From Ornithinibacillus sp047228935 (lineage in GTDB: Bacteria > Bacillota > Bacilli > Bacillales > Amphibacillaceae): a stretch of DNA of 64,000 nucleotides. The stretch is taken from contig NZ_JBFEGG010000001.1 of assembly GCF_047228935.1 (NCBI RefSeq), forward strand, positions 992,001-1,056,000, in the 5' to 3' direction. Every line of letters starts with the position of its first letter. Within the stretch, counting starts at the first letter, position 1. The notes beneath the pieces are model-generated. The model searched no databases, had not been told where the DNA came from, and saw only the letters and a program-made list of their open reading frames with translations. Positions 17,531-26,297 of this stretch are shown here, piece after piece. Made by a program: the position numbers and the translations under genes.

Positions 17531-18931
17531 TTGAAAAAAGATTTAAAAGTAACCTGGGATAACAATTGGATTAATGAATTTGAATCTCCATGGGGAGTAT
17601 TTGAAAAGTTTAAATATGCTAATTCTGTTCGGAGCGAAGATATTTTATCCTTATTTAGTAAACCGAAAACAACACAAAAAAACAATACCAGGGAATGTAG
17701 ATATAGCTTGTATACTGTAATTGATTTTGATGATGAACTGATTCAAAATCTTATGGGGCTTTCCTTAAAAAGTATTGTGGAAAATTACGAACAGAAACTA
17801 TGTTCTGTATTTTTCAAAAGCAAACAAGGGTATCCTGAATATTTTAAAGATAATATGCAAATATGTGAAAAATGCTTAAGTATTGGTTTTCATAGCATTC
17901 TACACCAATTTAATCTAACTAACACATGTCCATATCATTTAACAAAGCTAAGGAATAATTGCCCTAGGTGTAAGAGAAGAATTCCATATATTTTGTCAGA
18001 TGATTATATTAGCTCTCCATTTCAATGTATTTGTGGCTTTATGTTTATTAAGGAGAATTCCATAAGAAATATTTTTATAGAATGGAAAAAAACTCGTCAA
18101 TTAGAGATAAAGGATAAGCAAATTAGTGAATGGATTGCCATTAATAGAATAGGGAAGTCAAGTAATACTAGGATCTATTTGTATCATAAAAATACTCAAA
18201 TAGAATCTTTAAATTCATTGATAAATCATTTCAACTTTAAAAGATTATGTTTTGAATTTAATTCAGCAAACTTTACAAAAGAGAATGTCACTATACAAGT
18301 TCCAGAACTATCGGTTTTGAATGATAATTTAAGAGAAGAAATTTATAAATCAACACGCCAAACATTTAAATCTATAGTTCGTTATTTAAAGAAAACAATA
18401 CTTTATAAGCATAAACATTGTATCAATAAATATAAGAAAATGTTTTACGGAGACGACAATTGCCCATTTGCTTTTTCATTTGTTCATTGGAGGAAAAATA
18501 TAGAAGGATTAAAAAACTATTGGGAGGTAGAAAACGGTACTCATCTGTTAAAAAAACAGTCTGTTTTGTATTTTGATTTTGCTTCGAAACAAGACAGTAC
18601 TTTTCTTGAAGAATTCATCATTTTATTCCAAAACGGTGTCAATGGCCAACAAGTAAGTAAAAAAGAGTTAATATATATGATAAATAGAACAATGTCTATA
18701 TTAATTATAAATCATTTTTATAACTGGTTAAGTTACGCTAAGATAAATGGATGTAAAGCAATTCATCATAATGGATTACCGTTGCAATATAAGAAGTTGC
18801 CACAATTCTTAATTCAATTTAAATTAAACGGGAATTCAAATTCAATTAGTTTTTATAACATAACAAATAATTACATAGAAAGTGAATTTACTAATCTAAA
18901 ATGTCCTAACAGTAGTAATAAGGGGAATTAA
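17531..18931 (+). CDS. tniQ: Second TniQ/TnsD-like target selector
   Basis: 466 residues and intact. The N-terminus (TWDNNWINEFESPWGVFEKF) mirrors that of the first TniQ (TWNPSWIGLFESPWSILKKF), so the two are paralogues. The zinc-binding Cys/His set is conserved: C112/C115, C133/H136, C144/C147, C166/C168. The C-terminal half, which in TnsD-type proteins recognises the attachment site, differs clearly between the copies. The start is TTG with AGAAGG upstream; there is no ATG in range. It follows its own gap after the operon terminator, so it probably has a separate promoter. Two selectors in one element suggest two targeting routes. Confidence 0.87.
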   Translation: MKKDLKVTWDNNWINEFESPWGVFEKFKYANSVRSEDILSLFSKPKTTQKNNTRECRYSLYTVIDFDDELIQNLMGLSLKSIVENYEQKLCSVFFKSKQGYPEYFKDNMQICEKCLSIGFHSILHQFNLTNTCPYHLTKLRNNCPRCKRRIPYILSDDYISSPFQCICGFMFIKENSIRNIFIEWKKTRQLEIKDKQISEWIAINRIGKSSNTRIYLYHKNTQIESLNSLINHFNFKRLCFEFNSANFTKENVTIQVPELSVLNDNLREEIYKSTRQTFKSIVRYLKKTILYKHKHCINKYKKMFYGDDNCPFAFSFVHWRKNIEGLKNYWEVENGTHLLKKQSVLYFDFASKQDSTFLEEFIILFQNGVNGQQVSKKELIYMINRTMSILIINHFYNWLSYAKINGCKAIHHNGLPLQYKKLPQFLIQFKLNGNSNSISFYNITNNYIESEFTNLKCPNSSNKGN

Positions 18932-18933
18932 TA

Positions 18934-19119
18934 TCAATACTTGGACTCAGCATTATATTTTCGTTCTTCACGTTCTCTTTGTTGTTTACTTCTGATAAAA
19001 GCTTTTCCTCGTTTCAATCCTAGTTTATATAACTCCATATCTTTTCTTAAAAGCTTAGAGATCTCTTCTTCAGTTAAAAATATTTTTGATTTATATACAG
19101 GTATTTCAATATATTTCAT
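18934..19119 (-). CDS. Small hypothetical protein (61 aa)
   Basis: Not recognised. Soluble and charged: MKYIEIPVYKSKIFLTEEEI, then LLRKDMELYKLGLKRGKAFI and a very basic, Gln/Glu-rich end. The ATG at 19119 follows GGGCGGAA; a longer frame adds 14 residues without a good ribosome site. It is transcribed convergently to tniQ, with 2 bp between stops. It could be a small regulator; nothing more can be said. Confidence 0.55.
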   Translation of the reverse strand: MKYIEIPVYKSKIFLTEEEISKLLRKDMELYKLGLKRGKAFIRSKQQREREERKYNAESKY

Positions 19120-19251
19120 GAGTATTCCGCCCTTAGTATTATTTATTTTAGTATCGAACAATTATACATTTCTATACTAGAGTAATTACGTAAATTTGCT
19201 TAGACAGTAGTAGACATACTTGCTGCCCCGCCAACTACAATAACTTACATT

Positions 19252-19276
19252 AAAGAGACTTACGGTCTCTTTTTTA
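19252..19276 (+). terminator. Terminator before the sulfur island
   Basis: Stem AAAGAGAC / GTCTCTTT with a 5-nt loop, then a T-rich tract. Confidence 0.7.
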
Positions 19277-19363
19277 TTAAAAACATTTTATGGCTTTCAT
19301 CAAATTTTCATATTAGACGGATAAGATACAGTTGGACAGTGTTTCGAAAGTGAGGAAATGCAG

Positions 19364-20011
19364 GTGGCGATAGCAAGCAAATTGACAGCAATTGGTATAA
19401 TAGCCCTTAGTCTAGCACTAGGATATCTTTCTTTATATTTATTTAGTGATTTAACGAAAGAAAAAAAGAAAAAGCATATGGAGGAGCTAACCTCACAACT
19501 TATTAATTTCGTTATCTTTATTTGGGTAGGGAAAATTGTATTAAATATTACTATTTTTATTTCCGATCCTCTATCCATTTTAGCCTACCCAAGTGATTCG
19601 AAAGCCTTTTATTTTGCGATTGTACTAATAGCTTTATTACTCTTTTATAAAGCGAAACGGAAAAACTTAGACGTACTTCCTTTATTGGAATCCTTTGTTC
19701 ACATCTTTCTTATCAGTTCGTTTGTTTATGAATTTATTCAATTTGTTATAGAAGATAATCCGTATGCTTTAGGTTATTTAATCCTACTAACTATTCTAAT
19801 TGGTTTCTTCTTCTTCCTTAGGGAGCGTATCACAATTCCAGTTTTATTAATCGTTATAATAACGATGTGGTCGATTGGAATGCTGGTATTGTCATTTGTT
19901 CAGCCTTTTGTAACTGTTTTTGGTTATAACATGGCACCATGGTTTGTTGGATTGTTTTTTACTACCAGTATTGGTAGCTTAACTTATAAATTAAGAGAGA
20001 GGGATGCATAA
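19364..20011 (+). CDS. Polytopic membrane protein of the ccdA cluster, function unknown
   Basis: About 215 residues with six or seven transmembrane helices and few charged loops; not recognised. It overlaps ccdA by one base (TAATG), so it is co-translated with the thiol-disulfide transporter and probably works with it. The start is uncertain: ATG at 19358 lies only 2 bases after GAGG, while the GTG two codons later (19364) has ideal spacing and is chosen here. No Cys pair is present, so it is unlikely to carry electrons itself. A membrane partner or anchor for the CcdA-TlpA pathway is inference. Confidence 0.7.
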   Translation: MAIASKLTAIGIIALSLALGYLSLYLFSDLTKEKKKKHMEELTSQLINFVIFIWVGKIVLNITIFISDPLSILAYPSDSKAFYFAIVLIALLLFYKAKRKNLDVLPLLESFVHIFLISSFVYEFIQFVIEDNPYALGYLILLTILIGFFFFLRERITIPVLLIVIITMWSIGMLVLSFVQPFVTVFGYNMAPWFVGLFFTTSIGSLTYKLRERDA

Positions 20012-20769
20012 TGGGTATTATTGAAGCCGATACAATGCTGTTAGCTGGAATGCTTTTAGCGATAGGAGCAGGGGCATTATCTTTCTTGTCGCCTTGCGTT
20101 TTACCGATATTTCCAGCTTACATATCATACATAACTGGAATAAGTGTAAAAGAGTTACAGGGAAATAAGAATAGTAGAATGGTGCGGCAGTTATTTGCCC
20201 ATTCCATCTTCTTTTTATTGGCTGTTTCACTTGTCTTTTTAAGTTTAGGTGCAAGTGCATCCTTTTTGGGACAATGGGCACAAAAGCTTTTAATTGGGGA
20301 TTCTGGCTTACTCATTCAACGGATAGCAGGGGTATTAATCATCGTAATGGGTTTATTTATTGCTGGATGGATTAACATACCTGCTCTCATGAAGGAACGA
20401 CGTTTTCATTCCACAAGAAAGCCTGCAGGTTATATTGGAACTTTTTTTGTAGGATTAGGATTTGCTGCTGGTTGGACTCCGTGTATTGGGCCTATCTTTG
20501 GATCGATTTTACTTCTTGCCGCTAGTAATCCAGGTCAAGGAATGTTTTATACGTTCATGTATGTCATAGGATTTGCATTGCCATTTTTAATTCTCACATT
20601 CTTCATAGGGAAAACAAAATGGATTGTAAGACATAGTAACATCATTATGAAAATAGGTGCAGTTATGATGATCATGATGGGGTTAGTTCTATTCTTTGGA
20701 TTAATGCCACGTATATCCGGTTTTCTACTTGATTTAATTCAAGATACTCGGTTATCGAGACTAGGATAA
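20011..20769 (+). CDS. ccdA: CcdA-type thiol-disulfide transmembrane protein
   Basis: 252 residues with six transmembrane helices. It moves reducing equivalents from cytoplasmic thioredoxin to extracytoplasmic thiol proteins. The two signature cysteines are present: C29 in FLSPCVLPIFPAYISY and C158 in GWTPCIGPIFGS. Length fits CcdA rather than full DsbD. The gene lies between its membrane partner (1-bp overlap) and the membrane-anchored TlpA-like protein, its likely electron acceptor. Within this island it probably serves sulfur or persulfide redox chemistry rather than cytochrome c maturation, which is inference. Confidence 0.9.
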   Translation: MGIIEADTMLLAGMLLAIGAGALSFLSPCVLPIFPAYISYITGISVKELQGNKNSRMVRQLFAHSIFFLLAVSLVFLSLGASASFLGQWAQKLLIGDSGLLIQRIAGVLIIVMGLFIAGWINIPALMKERRFHSTRKPAGYIGTFFVGLGFAAGWTPCIGPIFGSILLLAASNPGQGMFYTFMYVIGFALPFLILTFFIGKTKWIVRHSNIIMKIGAVMMIMMGLVLFFGLMPRISGFLLDLIQDTRLSRLG

Positions 20770-20809
20770 GGACGGGGTTAAAAATTTAGTCCTTTAGGAG
20801 GTTTGGTTA

Positions 20810-21403
20810 ATGAGAAAGTGGATTCTAATGATCATTGTTATTGGTATGCTAGGTTGGGCAGTATATGATTTTATCGACTCCAACAGAAAATCAGCTGATC
20901 AAGTTAAGAGTGAAGACGATGTACAGTTAACGGAAGAAACGAAATTAGGCGAAGAAAATGAAGAAGCAGATGAGCCAGTTATTGGATTGGAAGTCGGAAA
21001 CAAGGCACCAGACTTTCAGCTGCAAACTTTATCTGGTGATACGGTAAAACTTTCAGACTTTCGTGGGAATCGCGTGATGATCAATTTTTGGGCTACATGG
21101 TGTCCGCCTTGTCGAGCAGAAATGCCAGATATGGAAAGATTCCATCAGGATAAGGATGTTGTGATCCTAGCAGTGAATTTAACAGATACGGAACCTAGTC
21201 TTGAAGATATTGAGAAGTTTTCAGATGAATATAAGCTAACATTTCCTATTCTGTTAGATGAAAATTTAGATGTAGCGACTCTATATATGATACAGCCAAT
21301 ACCAACCACTTATATGGTTGACTCCAATGGGATAATTGGTTTTAGAGCATTTGGAGCAATGAATTATGATTTAATGGTCCAAGAATTTGAGAAGATGGAG
21401 TAA
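20810..21403 (+). CDS. Membrane-anchored TlpA/ResA-like thioredoxin
   Basis: 197 residues. An uncleaved N-terminal helix (about 4-21, ILMIIVIGMLGWAVYDFI) anchors it outside the membrane. An acidic linker (about 30-58) is followed by an AhpC/TSA-like thioredoxin fold. The redox motif is WCPPC (C98, C101) in NFWATWCPPCRAEMP, with the cis-Pro loop in QPIPTTYMVD. ResA/TlpA proteins reduce extracytoplasmic disulfides and receive electrons from CcdA, encoded just upstream. An AGGAGG Shine-Dalgarno is present. Confidence 0.9.
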   Translation: MRKWILMIIVIGMLGWAVYDFIDSNRKSADQVKSEDDVQLTEETKLGEENEEADEPVIGLEVGNKAPDFQLQTLSGDTVKLSDFRGNRVMINFWATWCPPCRAEMPDMERFHQDKDVVILAVNLTDTEPSLEDIEKFSDEYKLTFPILLDENLDVATLYMIQPIPTTYMVDSNGIIGFRAFGAMNYDLMVQEFEKME

Positions 21404-21442
21404 TCATTCCATGCATAATTTAGGAGCTTGGAGGAGAAAAGA

Positions 21443-21832
21443 ATGAAGTTTCATTTAGGAGAATCTGGTGTCATTCAAGGGGACTTCGAATATGGAAAAA
21501 TAGATATTTCAAGTAAACCCGACATTGGCTTTCGACCAGTACAGTTACTCATTTCGTCACTTGCGGGTTGTAGTGGTGGGATGTTAAAGAAAATATTAGT
21601 AAAGAAACGTATTAATTTTGATTCGATAGATATTGAATCAGATCTTGAACGAAATGAAGAAGAAGCAAATAGAGTTACGAAAATAACCCTTCACTACATT
21701 GTTTATGGCAAGAATCTAGATATTTCCAAAGTACAAAAATCACTGGATTTAGCAGTGAAAAACTGTGCCATGGTACAGTCAGTTAAAGATGCAATTGAGA
21801 TTGTTGAAACGATTGAAGTTAGAGAAAAATAA
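21443..21832 (+). CDS. OsmC-family peroxiredoxin-like protein
   Basis: 129 residues. OsmC/Ohr proteins use two cysteines to reduce peroxides or handle persulfides. Here C43 (SLAGCSGG) and C108 (AVKNCAMVQSV) are in the family positions. The start ATG at 21443 follows GGAGGAG; an upstream in-frame TTG overlaps that site. It sits between the TlpA-like gene and the two-component system, on the same strand. Related OsmC proteins are frequent partners of TusA/rhodanese clusters. The actual substrate is not known. Confidence 0.85.
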   Translation: MKFHLGESGVIQGDFEYGKIDISSKPDIGFRPVQLLISSLAGCSGGMLKKILVKKRINFDSIDIESDLERNEEEANRVTKITLHYIVYGKNLDISKVQKSLDLAVKNCAMVQSVKDAIEIVETIEVREK

Positions 21833-21902
21833 GGGGATTGTGGTTTGCAAGGTTTGAGAAGATGGCATAGAGTGTGTAGTATAGTGGGCAAGGGGTGAGA
21901 GG

Positions 21903-22586
21903 ATGAAACAAACGATATTAGTTGTAGAAGATAATAAAATGATTCGGGAATTAATTAAGATTTATTTAAAGAAAGCAGGCTATGACGTGGTAGAGGCTGC
22001 AGATGGAGAAGAAGCTAAAGAGGTTTTTTTAACGAAACATCCTTGCCTAATTATACTTGATTTAATGCTTCCGAAACTTAGTGGAGAAGAATTTTGTACA
22101 TGGGTCCGTGAACAAGAACGTAATGAAGTATCGATTATTATGCTATCCGCTAAATCTCGTACGGAAGATAAAATAAAGGGGTTAAAAATTGGTGCAGATG
22201 ACTACTTGGTGAAACCATTTGAGCCAGAAGAACTTCTAGCGCATATCGAAGCGGTACTCCGTCGTACGGGCCAATTCTGTCAAAAAATTGCTTACGATGG
22301 CCTCTGTATCAAACCACGAAAAGGAGAAGTGCTACTTTTTGATCAAGAAATCAAATTAACGAAGCACGAATTCAATCTTCTATATTACTTTATGGAGAAT
22401 CCAAATTTAGTTATCTCTAGAGAAAATCTCATCAATCAGCTTTATCCATATGCAGATAAACTAGTGCTAGATCGAACAATAGATGCCCATATTAAAAAAC
22501 TACGAAAAAAAATTGAAGAAGATCCAGCTACTCCGAAACGAATCATTACAGTTAGAGGAATGGGGTATAAATTTGTTAAAGAATAA
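21903..22586 (+). CDS. OmpR/PhoB-family response regulator
   Basis: 227 residues. The receiver domain (1-120) has the acidic pair E9/D10 (LVVEDN), phospho-acceptor D53 (LIILDLMLP) and Lys in LVKPFEPEE. The C-terminal winged helix (about 130-227) includes LTKHEFNLLYYFMENPN and DRTIDAHIKKLRKKI, then the wing VRGMGYKF. It overlaps the histidine kinase gene. Its likely targets are genes of the same island, perhaps the ccdA operon upstream. No DNA site was identified. Confidence 0.92.
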   Translation: MKQTILVVEDNKMIRELIKIYLKKAGYDVVEAADGEEAKEVFLTKHPCLIILDLMLPKLSGEEFCTWVREQERNEVSIIMLSAKSRTEDKIKGLKIGADDYLVKPFEPEELLAHIEAVLRRTGQFCQKIAYDGLCIKPRKGEVLLFDQEIKLTKHEFNLLYYFMENPNLVISRENLINQLYPYADKLVLDRTIDAHIKKLRKKIEEDPATPKRIITVRGMGYKFVKE

Positions 22587-23667
22587 ATGGGGAAATGGGT
22601 TAGTTCCCAAACAATTTCTTTTCCGACTTACTCTTATTAATATATTAGTTATTACGTCCTTTGTAGGTCTTAGTAGTTGGGCAATTTATAATACGGCATG
22701 CGTACTCGCGGATGGATTAGTCTCTATGAGTAATCAAAAACAAGCCAAATTTGAAGCTACCTTACTACAATATTTGTGGATATTCAGCATTTCCACAATT
22801 ATCATTGGTAGTCTGACACATTTTTATTTAACAAAAAAACTTATCCATCCATTAAGAGAGCTAATCGATTCCACAAAAAAAATGAAGTATGGGAAGTATC
22901 CTGAACCTATTACAGTTAAACCTGATGGAGAAATTGGAGAATTAATTAGTCACTTTAATGATTTAGTGAGTCAAATAGAAGCAAATGAACAACACCGAAG
23001 AAAGCTAGTCTCTGATTTATCCCATGAATTTCGAACTCCTTTATCAAATTTAAATGGGTATTTACATGCTCTGCAAAGTGGTGTGCTAGAAGGGGATAAT
23101 AAACTGTACCAATCCTTATATGAGGAGTCAAAACGACTCATTCACTTGGTAGAACAAATGGAACAATTAAAAGAATGGGACTATATATCCAATCAAAGAT
23201 TTACACAAAAAGCTCCTAGTAATATGAAAAAATTGGTGGACCAAACTGTGGAAATGTTTCGTTGGACTTTAAAACAGGTAAATATTAAAGTTGTTGTTGA
23301 TGTTACTTCTAGTATAGTTATGGTTAATAGTGGTGCTATAACACAAGTGATTAGTAATTTATTAGATAATGCTATCCGCTATTATGAAGGAGAAGGACCA
23401 ATTACGATAAAAGGGAAGATGAATCAATCGACATATTATCTGTCTTTAACAGGACCTGGAAAACCTATTTCGATTGAAAAACAAGAAAGGATATTTGATC
23501 GTTTTTATCGAATTGATCATTCAAGGTCACGAGAGTTTGGTGGGTCAGGATTAGGGCTGGCTATATCAAAGGAGATTATAGAACGTCATCATGGTAAGCT
23601 AGATGTTAGTTCAGATGGGAATATTCATACGTTTTGGTTTGAATTGCCTGTGGAGGAGAACTACTGA
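22573..23667 (+). CDS. Sensor histidine kinase partner of the OmpR-type regulator
   Basis: About 364 residues. Two transmembrane helices (about 17-38 and 64-85) flank an unusually short extracytoplasmic loop containing a single Cys (C43). A HAMP linker (about 86-140) follows, then HisKA with H151 (DLSHEFRTPLSNLNGY) and HATPase with N (ISNLLDNAIRYY), a G-box (SGSGLGLAIS-like FGGSGLGLAISKEII) and a C-terminal FWFELP. The start is a TTG overlapping the regulator by 14 bp, after GAGGAATGGGG; no ATG fits. The tiny sensor loop with one Cys suggests thiol or membrane sensing, which is inference. Confidence 0.88.
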   Translation: MLKNKWGNGLVPKQFLFRLTLINILVITSFVGLSSWAIYNTACVLADGLVSMSNQKQAKFEATLLQYLWIFSISTIIIGSLTHFYLTKKLIHPLRELIDSTKKMKYGKYPEPITVKPDGEIGELISHFNDLVSQIEANEQHRRKLVSDLSHEFRTPLSNLNGYLHALQSGVLEGDNKLYQSLYEESKRLIHLVEQMEQLKEWDYISNQRFTQKAPSNMKKLVDQTVEMFRWTLKQVNIKVVVDVTSSIVMVNSGAITQVISNLLDNAIRYYEGEGPITIKGKMNQSTYYLSLTGPGKPISIEKQERIFDRFYRIDHSRSREFGGSGLGLAISKEIIERHHGKLDVSSDGNIHTFWFELPVEENY

Positions 23668-23771
23668 GAGTGGGATTGCGTGAATTTCTGATATATGTCC
23701 AGATGCAGAGTGTGCATGGGGCCAATTTTAAAGAAGATGCGCCCAACAAAAATAAAAAATAAATTAATCGG

Positions 23772-23800
23772 TTGACTTTTTACCCCATGGGGTATATTAT
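23772..23800 (+). promoter_or_regulatory. CstR-type operator within the promoter of the tusA-rhodanese operon
   Basis: TTGACT (23772-23777) and TATTAT (23795-23800) form a promoter with a 17-bp spacer. The spacer holds a perfect palindrome TACCCCATGGGGTA (23781-23794). The repressor would block RNA polymerase directly. Confidence 0.8.
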
Positions 23801-23856
23801 AGGTCGTGTAATTGATTTTCACTTGCGAAATGAGTGGAAATTTGAAAAGGCATCAA

Positions 23857-23885
23857 AGAGAAGTCGTTATCGAGAAACGACTATT
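23857..23885 (+). other. Leader hairpin upstream of the tusA-rhodanese gene
   Basis: Stem AGTCGTT / AACGACT with a 7-nt loop and then ATTTTATT, about 60-85 bases into the transcript and roughly 80 bases before the start codon. It is terminator-like and may attenuate. Confidence 0.4.
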
Positions 23886-23896
23886 TTATTACAAAT

Positions 23897-23920
23897 ACAA
23901 ATACCCATGCCGGTATTTGT
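23897..23920. promoter_or_regulatory. Second, imperfect CstR-like palindrome in the leader
   Basis: Perfect inverted repeat ACAAATACC / GGTATTTGT with a 6-nt spacer. Its centre TACCC-ATGC-CGGTA differs by one base from the TACCC-N4-GGGTA consensus of the other sites. Confidence 0.5.
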
Positions 23921-23962
23921 ATAGATGCCATAAAATAAACTAATAACCAAGGAGGGAACGGA

Positions 23963-24514
23963 ATGATTCAAGCTAATATGCGGTTAGATGCAAAAGGCTT
24001 AGCATGTCCAATGCCAATTGTGAAAACTAAAAAAGCAATCACGGATATAGAAGAAGGCCAAGTGTTGGAAATCCAAGCAACAGACAAAGGATCAAAAGCA
24101 GATTTAGCAGCTTGGGCAAGTTCTGTAGGACATCAATATTTAGGAACAGTGGAAGAAGGCGATGTACTTTACCACTATATTCGCAAAGGTTCTAATGAGC
24201 CAGAAGTAGAAAAAAGATTCGAACATACTGTTTCGCTTGATGAGATTGAATCACGAAATGGTTTAATTTTAGACGTTCGTGAAGCAGCAGAATATGCATT
24301 TGGTCATATTGAAGGTGCAAAATCCATTCCAATGGGAGAACTAGAATCTCGCCTAGCTGAATTGGATAAAGTACAAGAAATTTATGTGATTTGCCGAACA
24401 GGGAAACGCTCTGACTTGGCAGCACAGCTATTAGCTAATAATGGTTTTACAAAAGTTTATAACGTTCTACCGGGTATGAATGAGTGGAACGGTAAAATAA
24501 CAAAAGAGGTCTAG
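23963..24514 (+). CDS. TusA-rhodanese fusion sulfurtransferase
   Basis: 183 residues and cytoplasmic. The N-terminal TusA domain (about 1-75) has the sulfur-carrying C15 in LACPMPIVKTKKAI. The C-terminal rhodanese domain (about 85-183) has persulfide-forming C144 in VICRTGKRSD. Joining both lets sulfane sulfur pass between the two carriers within one chain. It resembles parts of staphylococcal CstA but lacks that protein's further domain. It is the first gene of a CstR-controlled operon with DsrE and the persulfide dioxygenase downstream. A GGAGGGAACGG Shine-Dalgarno precedes the ATG. Confidence 0.9.
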   Translation: MIQANMRLDAKGLACPMPIVKTKKAITDIEEGQVLEIQATDKGSKADLAAWASSVGHQYLGTVEEGDVLYHYIRKGSNEPEVEKRFEHTVSLDEIESRNGLILDVREAAEYAFGHIEGAKSIPMGELESRLAELDKVQEIYVICRTGKRSDLAAQLLANNGFTKVYNVLPGMNEWNGKITKEV

Positions 24515-24526
24515 GAGGAATTTATT

Positions 24527-24922
24527 ATGTCAGAAAAGGTAGCTATTATTGCATCAAACGGTGGAGTGTTTGATGCATACAAAGTATTTAATATCGCAAC
24601 TGCGGCGGCAGCTTCAGAAAAAGAGGTACAAATCTTCTTTACGTTTGAAGGACTTAACTTAATTCACAAGCAAACTATGCACAATTTAGAAATGCCTACT
24701 GGAAAAGAACATTTTGCTGAAGGATTTGAGAAAGCTAACATTCCTTCTATTCCACAACTAGTGGAAATGGCTCAAGAACTTGGGGTTAAATTTATTGCTT
24801 GTCAAATGACAATGGATGTTATGGGTCTTACCAAAGAAGATTTCGTTGATGGAATCGAAGTTGGTGGAGCAGTAACATTCCTAGAGTTTGCTAAAGATGC
24901 AGCACCAACACTAACTTTCTAA
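24527..24922 (+). CDS. DsrE/DsrF-like sulfur-carrier protein
   Basis: 131 residues. DsrE-family proteins bind persulfide sulfur and exchange it with TusA. The fold is visible from VAIIASNGGVFDAYKVFNIA and the conserved Cys C92 in KFIACQMTMDVMG. It lies 12 bp after the TusA-rhodanese gene with an AGGAGG Shine-Dalgarno, so the two are co-expressed. The TusA-DsrE pairing suggests a sulfur relay towards the dioxygenase that follows. Confidence 0.9.
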   Translation: MSEKVAIIASNGGVFDAYKVFNIATAAAASEKEVQIFFTFEGLNLIHKQTMHNLEMPTGKEHFAEGFEKANIPSIPQLVEMAQELGVKFIACQMTMDVMGLTKEDFVDGIEVGGAVTFLEFAKDAAPTLTF

Positions 24923-25008
24923 ATTGATTTTAAAAAATTCATGCAGTGGAAAATTTCTCCACTGCAAAAAAATCGAATTTACTATACCTAAGGGGGTAAT
25001 TTTAGAAA

Positions 25009-26136
25009 ATGACAGTAAACAAATGGACAGTAGCACAAGTTGCTCGAAAAGTAATCGGTAATGAAGAACTATTTATTCTGGATGTACGTAACGCGGATGC
25101 GTTTGAGGATTGGAAAATAGAAGGACATAAATTTGAGTATTTAAATATTCCTTACTTTGAATTGTTAGATGGGGTGGGAGATATTCTACCTAAGCTTCCA
25201 ACTGATAAAGATGTGCTAGTAGTATGTGCAAAAGAGGGATCTTCTGTCATGGTAGCGGAAATGCTATCAGAAGCTGGTCGTGAGGTAGCTTACCTTGAAG
25301 GCGGAATGAAATCCTGGAGCAGCTATCTAGAACCAATTAAAGTAGCTGATTTAGAAAATGGCGGCGAGCTATACCAATTCGTTCGTCTAGGTAAAGGTTG
25401 CCTATCTTATATGGTGATCTCTGAAGGGGAAGCTGCAATTATTGACGCAGTACGTTTCACTGACGTATTCACAAACTTTGCAAAAGAAAAAGGTGTAGTA
25501 ATCAAGCATGTATTTGATACACACTTACACGCTGACCATATTTCAGGTGGACGTCACATTGCTGCTGAAACAGGCGCAACTTACTATCTACCACCAAAGG
25601 ATGCAAGAGAAGTAGTGTTTGATTACGCACCGCTAACAGATGGACTAAACGTGAAAATTGGTGCATCTCAAATTGATGTAAATGCACTATACTCACCAGG
25701 TCATACGATTGGTTCAACATCATTTGTTATTGACAATCAGTATCTATTAACAGGTGATATTCTATTTATTGACTCTATCGGTCGTCCAGACTTAGCAGGA
25801 CTTGCTGAAGACTGGGTAGGCGATTTACGTGAAACATTATATATACGTTACCGTGAACTAGCAGAGGATTTAGTTGTTTTACCTGCCCACTTCATGATCA
25901 TCGATGAATTAAATGAAGATGGTACTGTGGCAAGAATACTAGGTGATTTGTTTAAAGAAAACCATGGTCTAAACATCGGAGACGAAGCTGAATTCCGACG
26001 TACGGTTACAGATAACCTACCACCACAACCAAATGCATATCAACAAATTCGTCAAGTAAACATGGGTAAAATCACTCCTGACAATGACGAACAAACAGAA
26101 ATGGAAATTGGTCCAAACCGCTGTGCGGTACGTTAA
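25009..26136 (+). CDS. Rhodanese-persulfide dioxygenase fusion (CstB-like)
   Basis: 375 residues. An N-terminal rhodanese-like domain (about 5-110) has C73 in VVCAKEGSSV. The C-terminal metallo-beta-lactamase domain (about 120-345) has the iron-binding THLHADH (171-177), a distal His in SPGHTIGSTSF and LTGDILFID. This fits persulfide dioxygenases (ETHE1/CstB), which oxidise glutathione-like or bacillithiol persulfide to sulfite or thiosulfate. In staphylococcal CstB the rhodanese part follows the dioxygenase; here it precedes it. Sulfite made here could be exported by the TauE-like protein. Shine-Dalgarno AAGGGGG. Confidence 0.9.
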   Translation: MTVNKWTVAQVARKVIGNEELFILDVRNADAFEDWKIEGHKFEYLNIPYFELLDGVGDILPKLPTDKDVLVVCAKEGSSVMVAEMLSEAGREVAYLEGGMKSWSSYLEPIKVADLENGGELYQFVRLGKGCLSYMVISEGEAAIIDAVRFTDVFTNFAKEKGVVIKHVFDTHLHADHISGGRHIAAETGATYYLPPKDAREVVFDYAPLTDGLNVKIGASQIDVNALYSPGHTIGSTSFVIDNQYLLTGDILFIDSIGRPDLAGLAEDWVGDLRETLYIRYRELAEDLVVLPAHFMIIDELNEDGTVARILGDLFKENHGLNIGDEAEFRRTVTDNLPPQPNAYQQIRQVNMGKITPDNDEQTEMEIGPNRCAVR

Positions 26137-26297
26137 TATTTGATTAAGTTGAGAAAATTCGGTTGATGTTTCAAAAAAAACGATTGATAACCTTGAGTTT
26201 TCGGTTGATGGTCTATAAATCTATCAATAATTTAAAGGTTTGGTTAAACATCTACTCATTAGCCTAAACAAAACAAAATGATAAAGGAGTTTTTGAT

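Noticed and set aside
19162..19357. Possible right end of the transposon just after the tniQ genes
   Set aside because: No TGACAC or TGTGTCA box is present; the matching inverted end lies at 37744, so the sulfur genes are inside the element.
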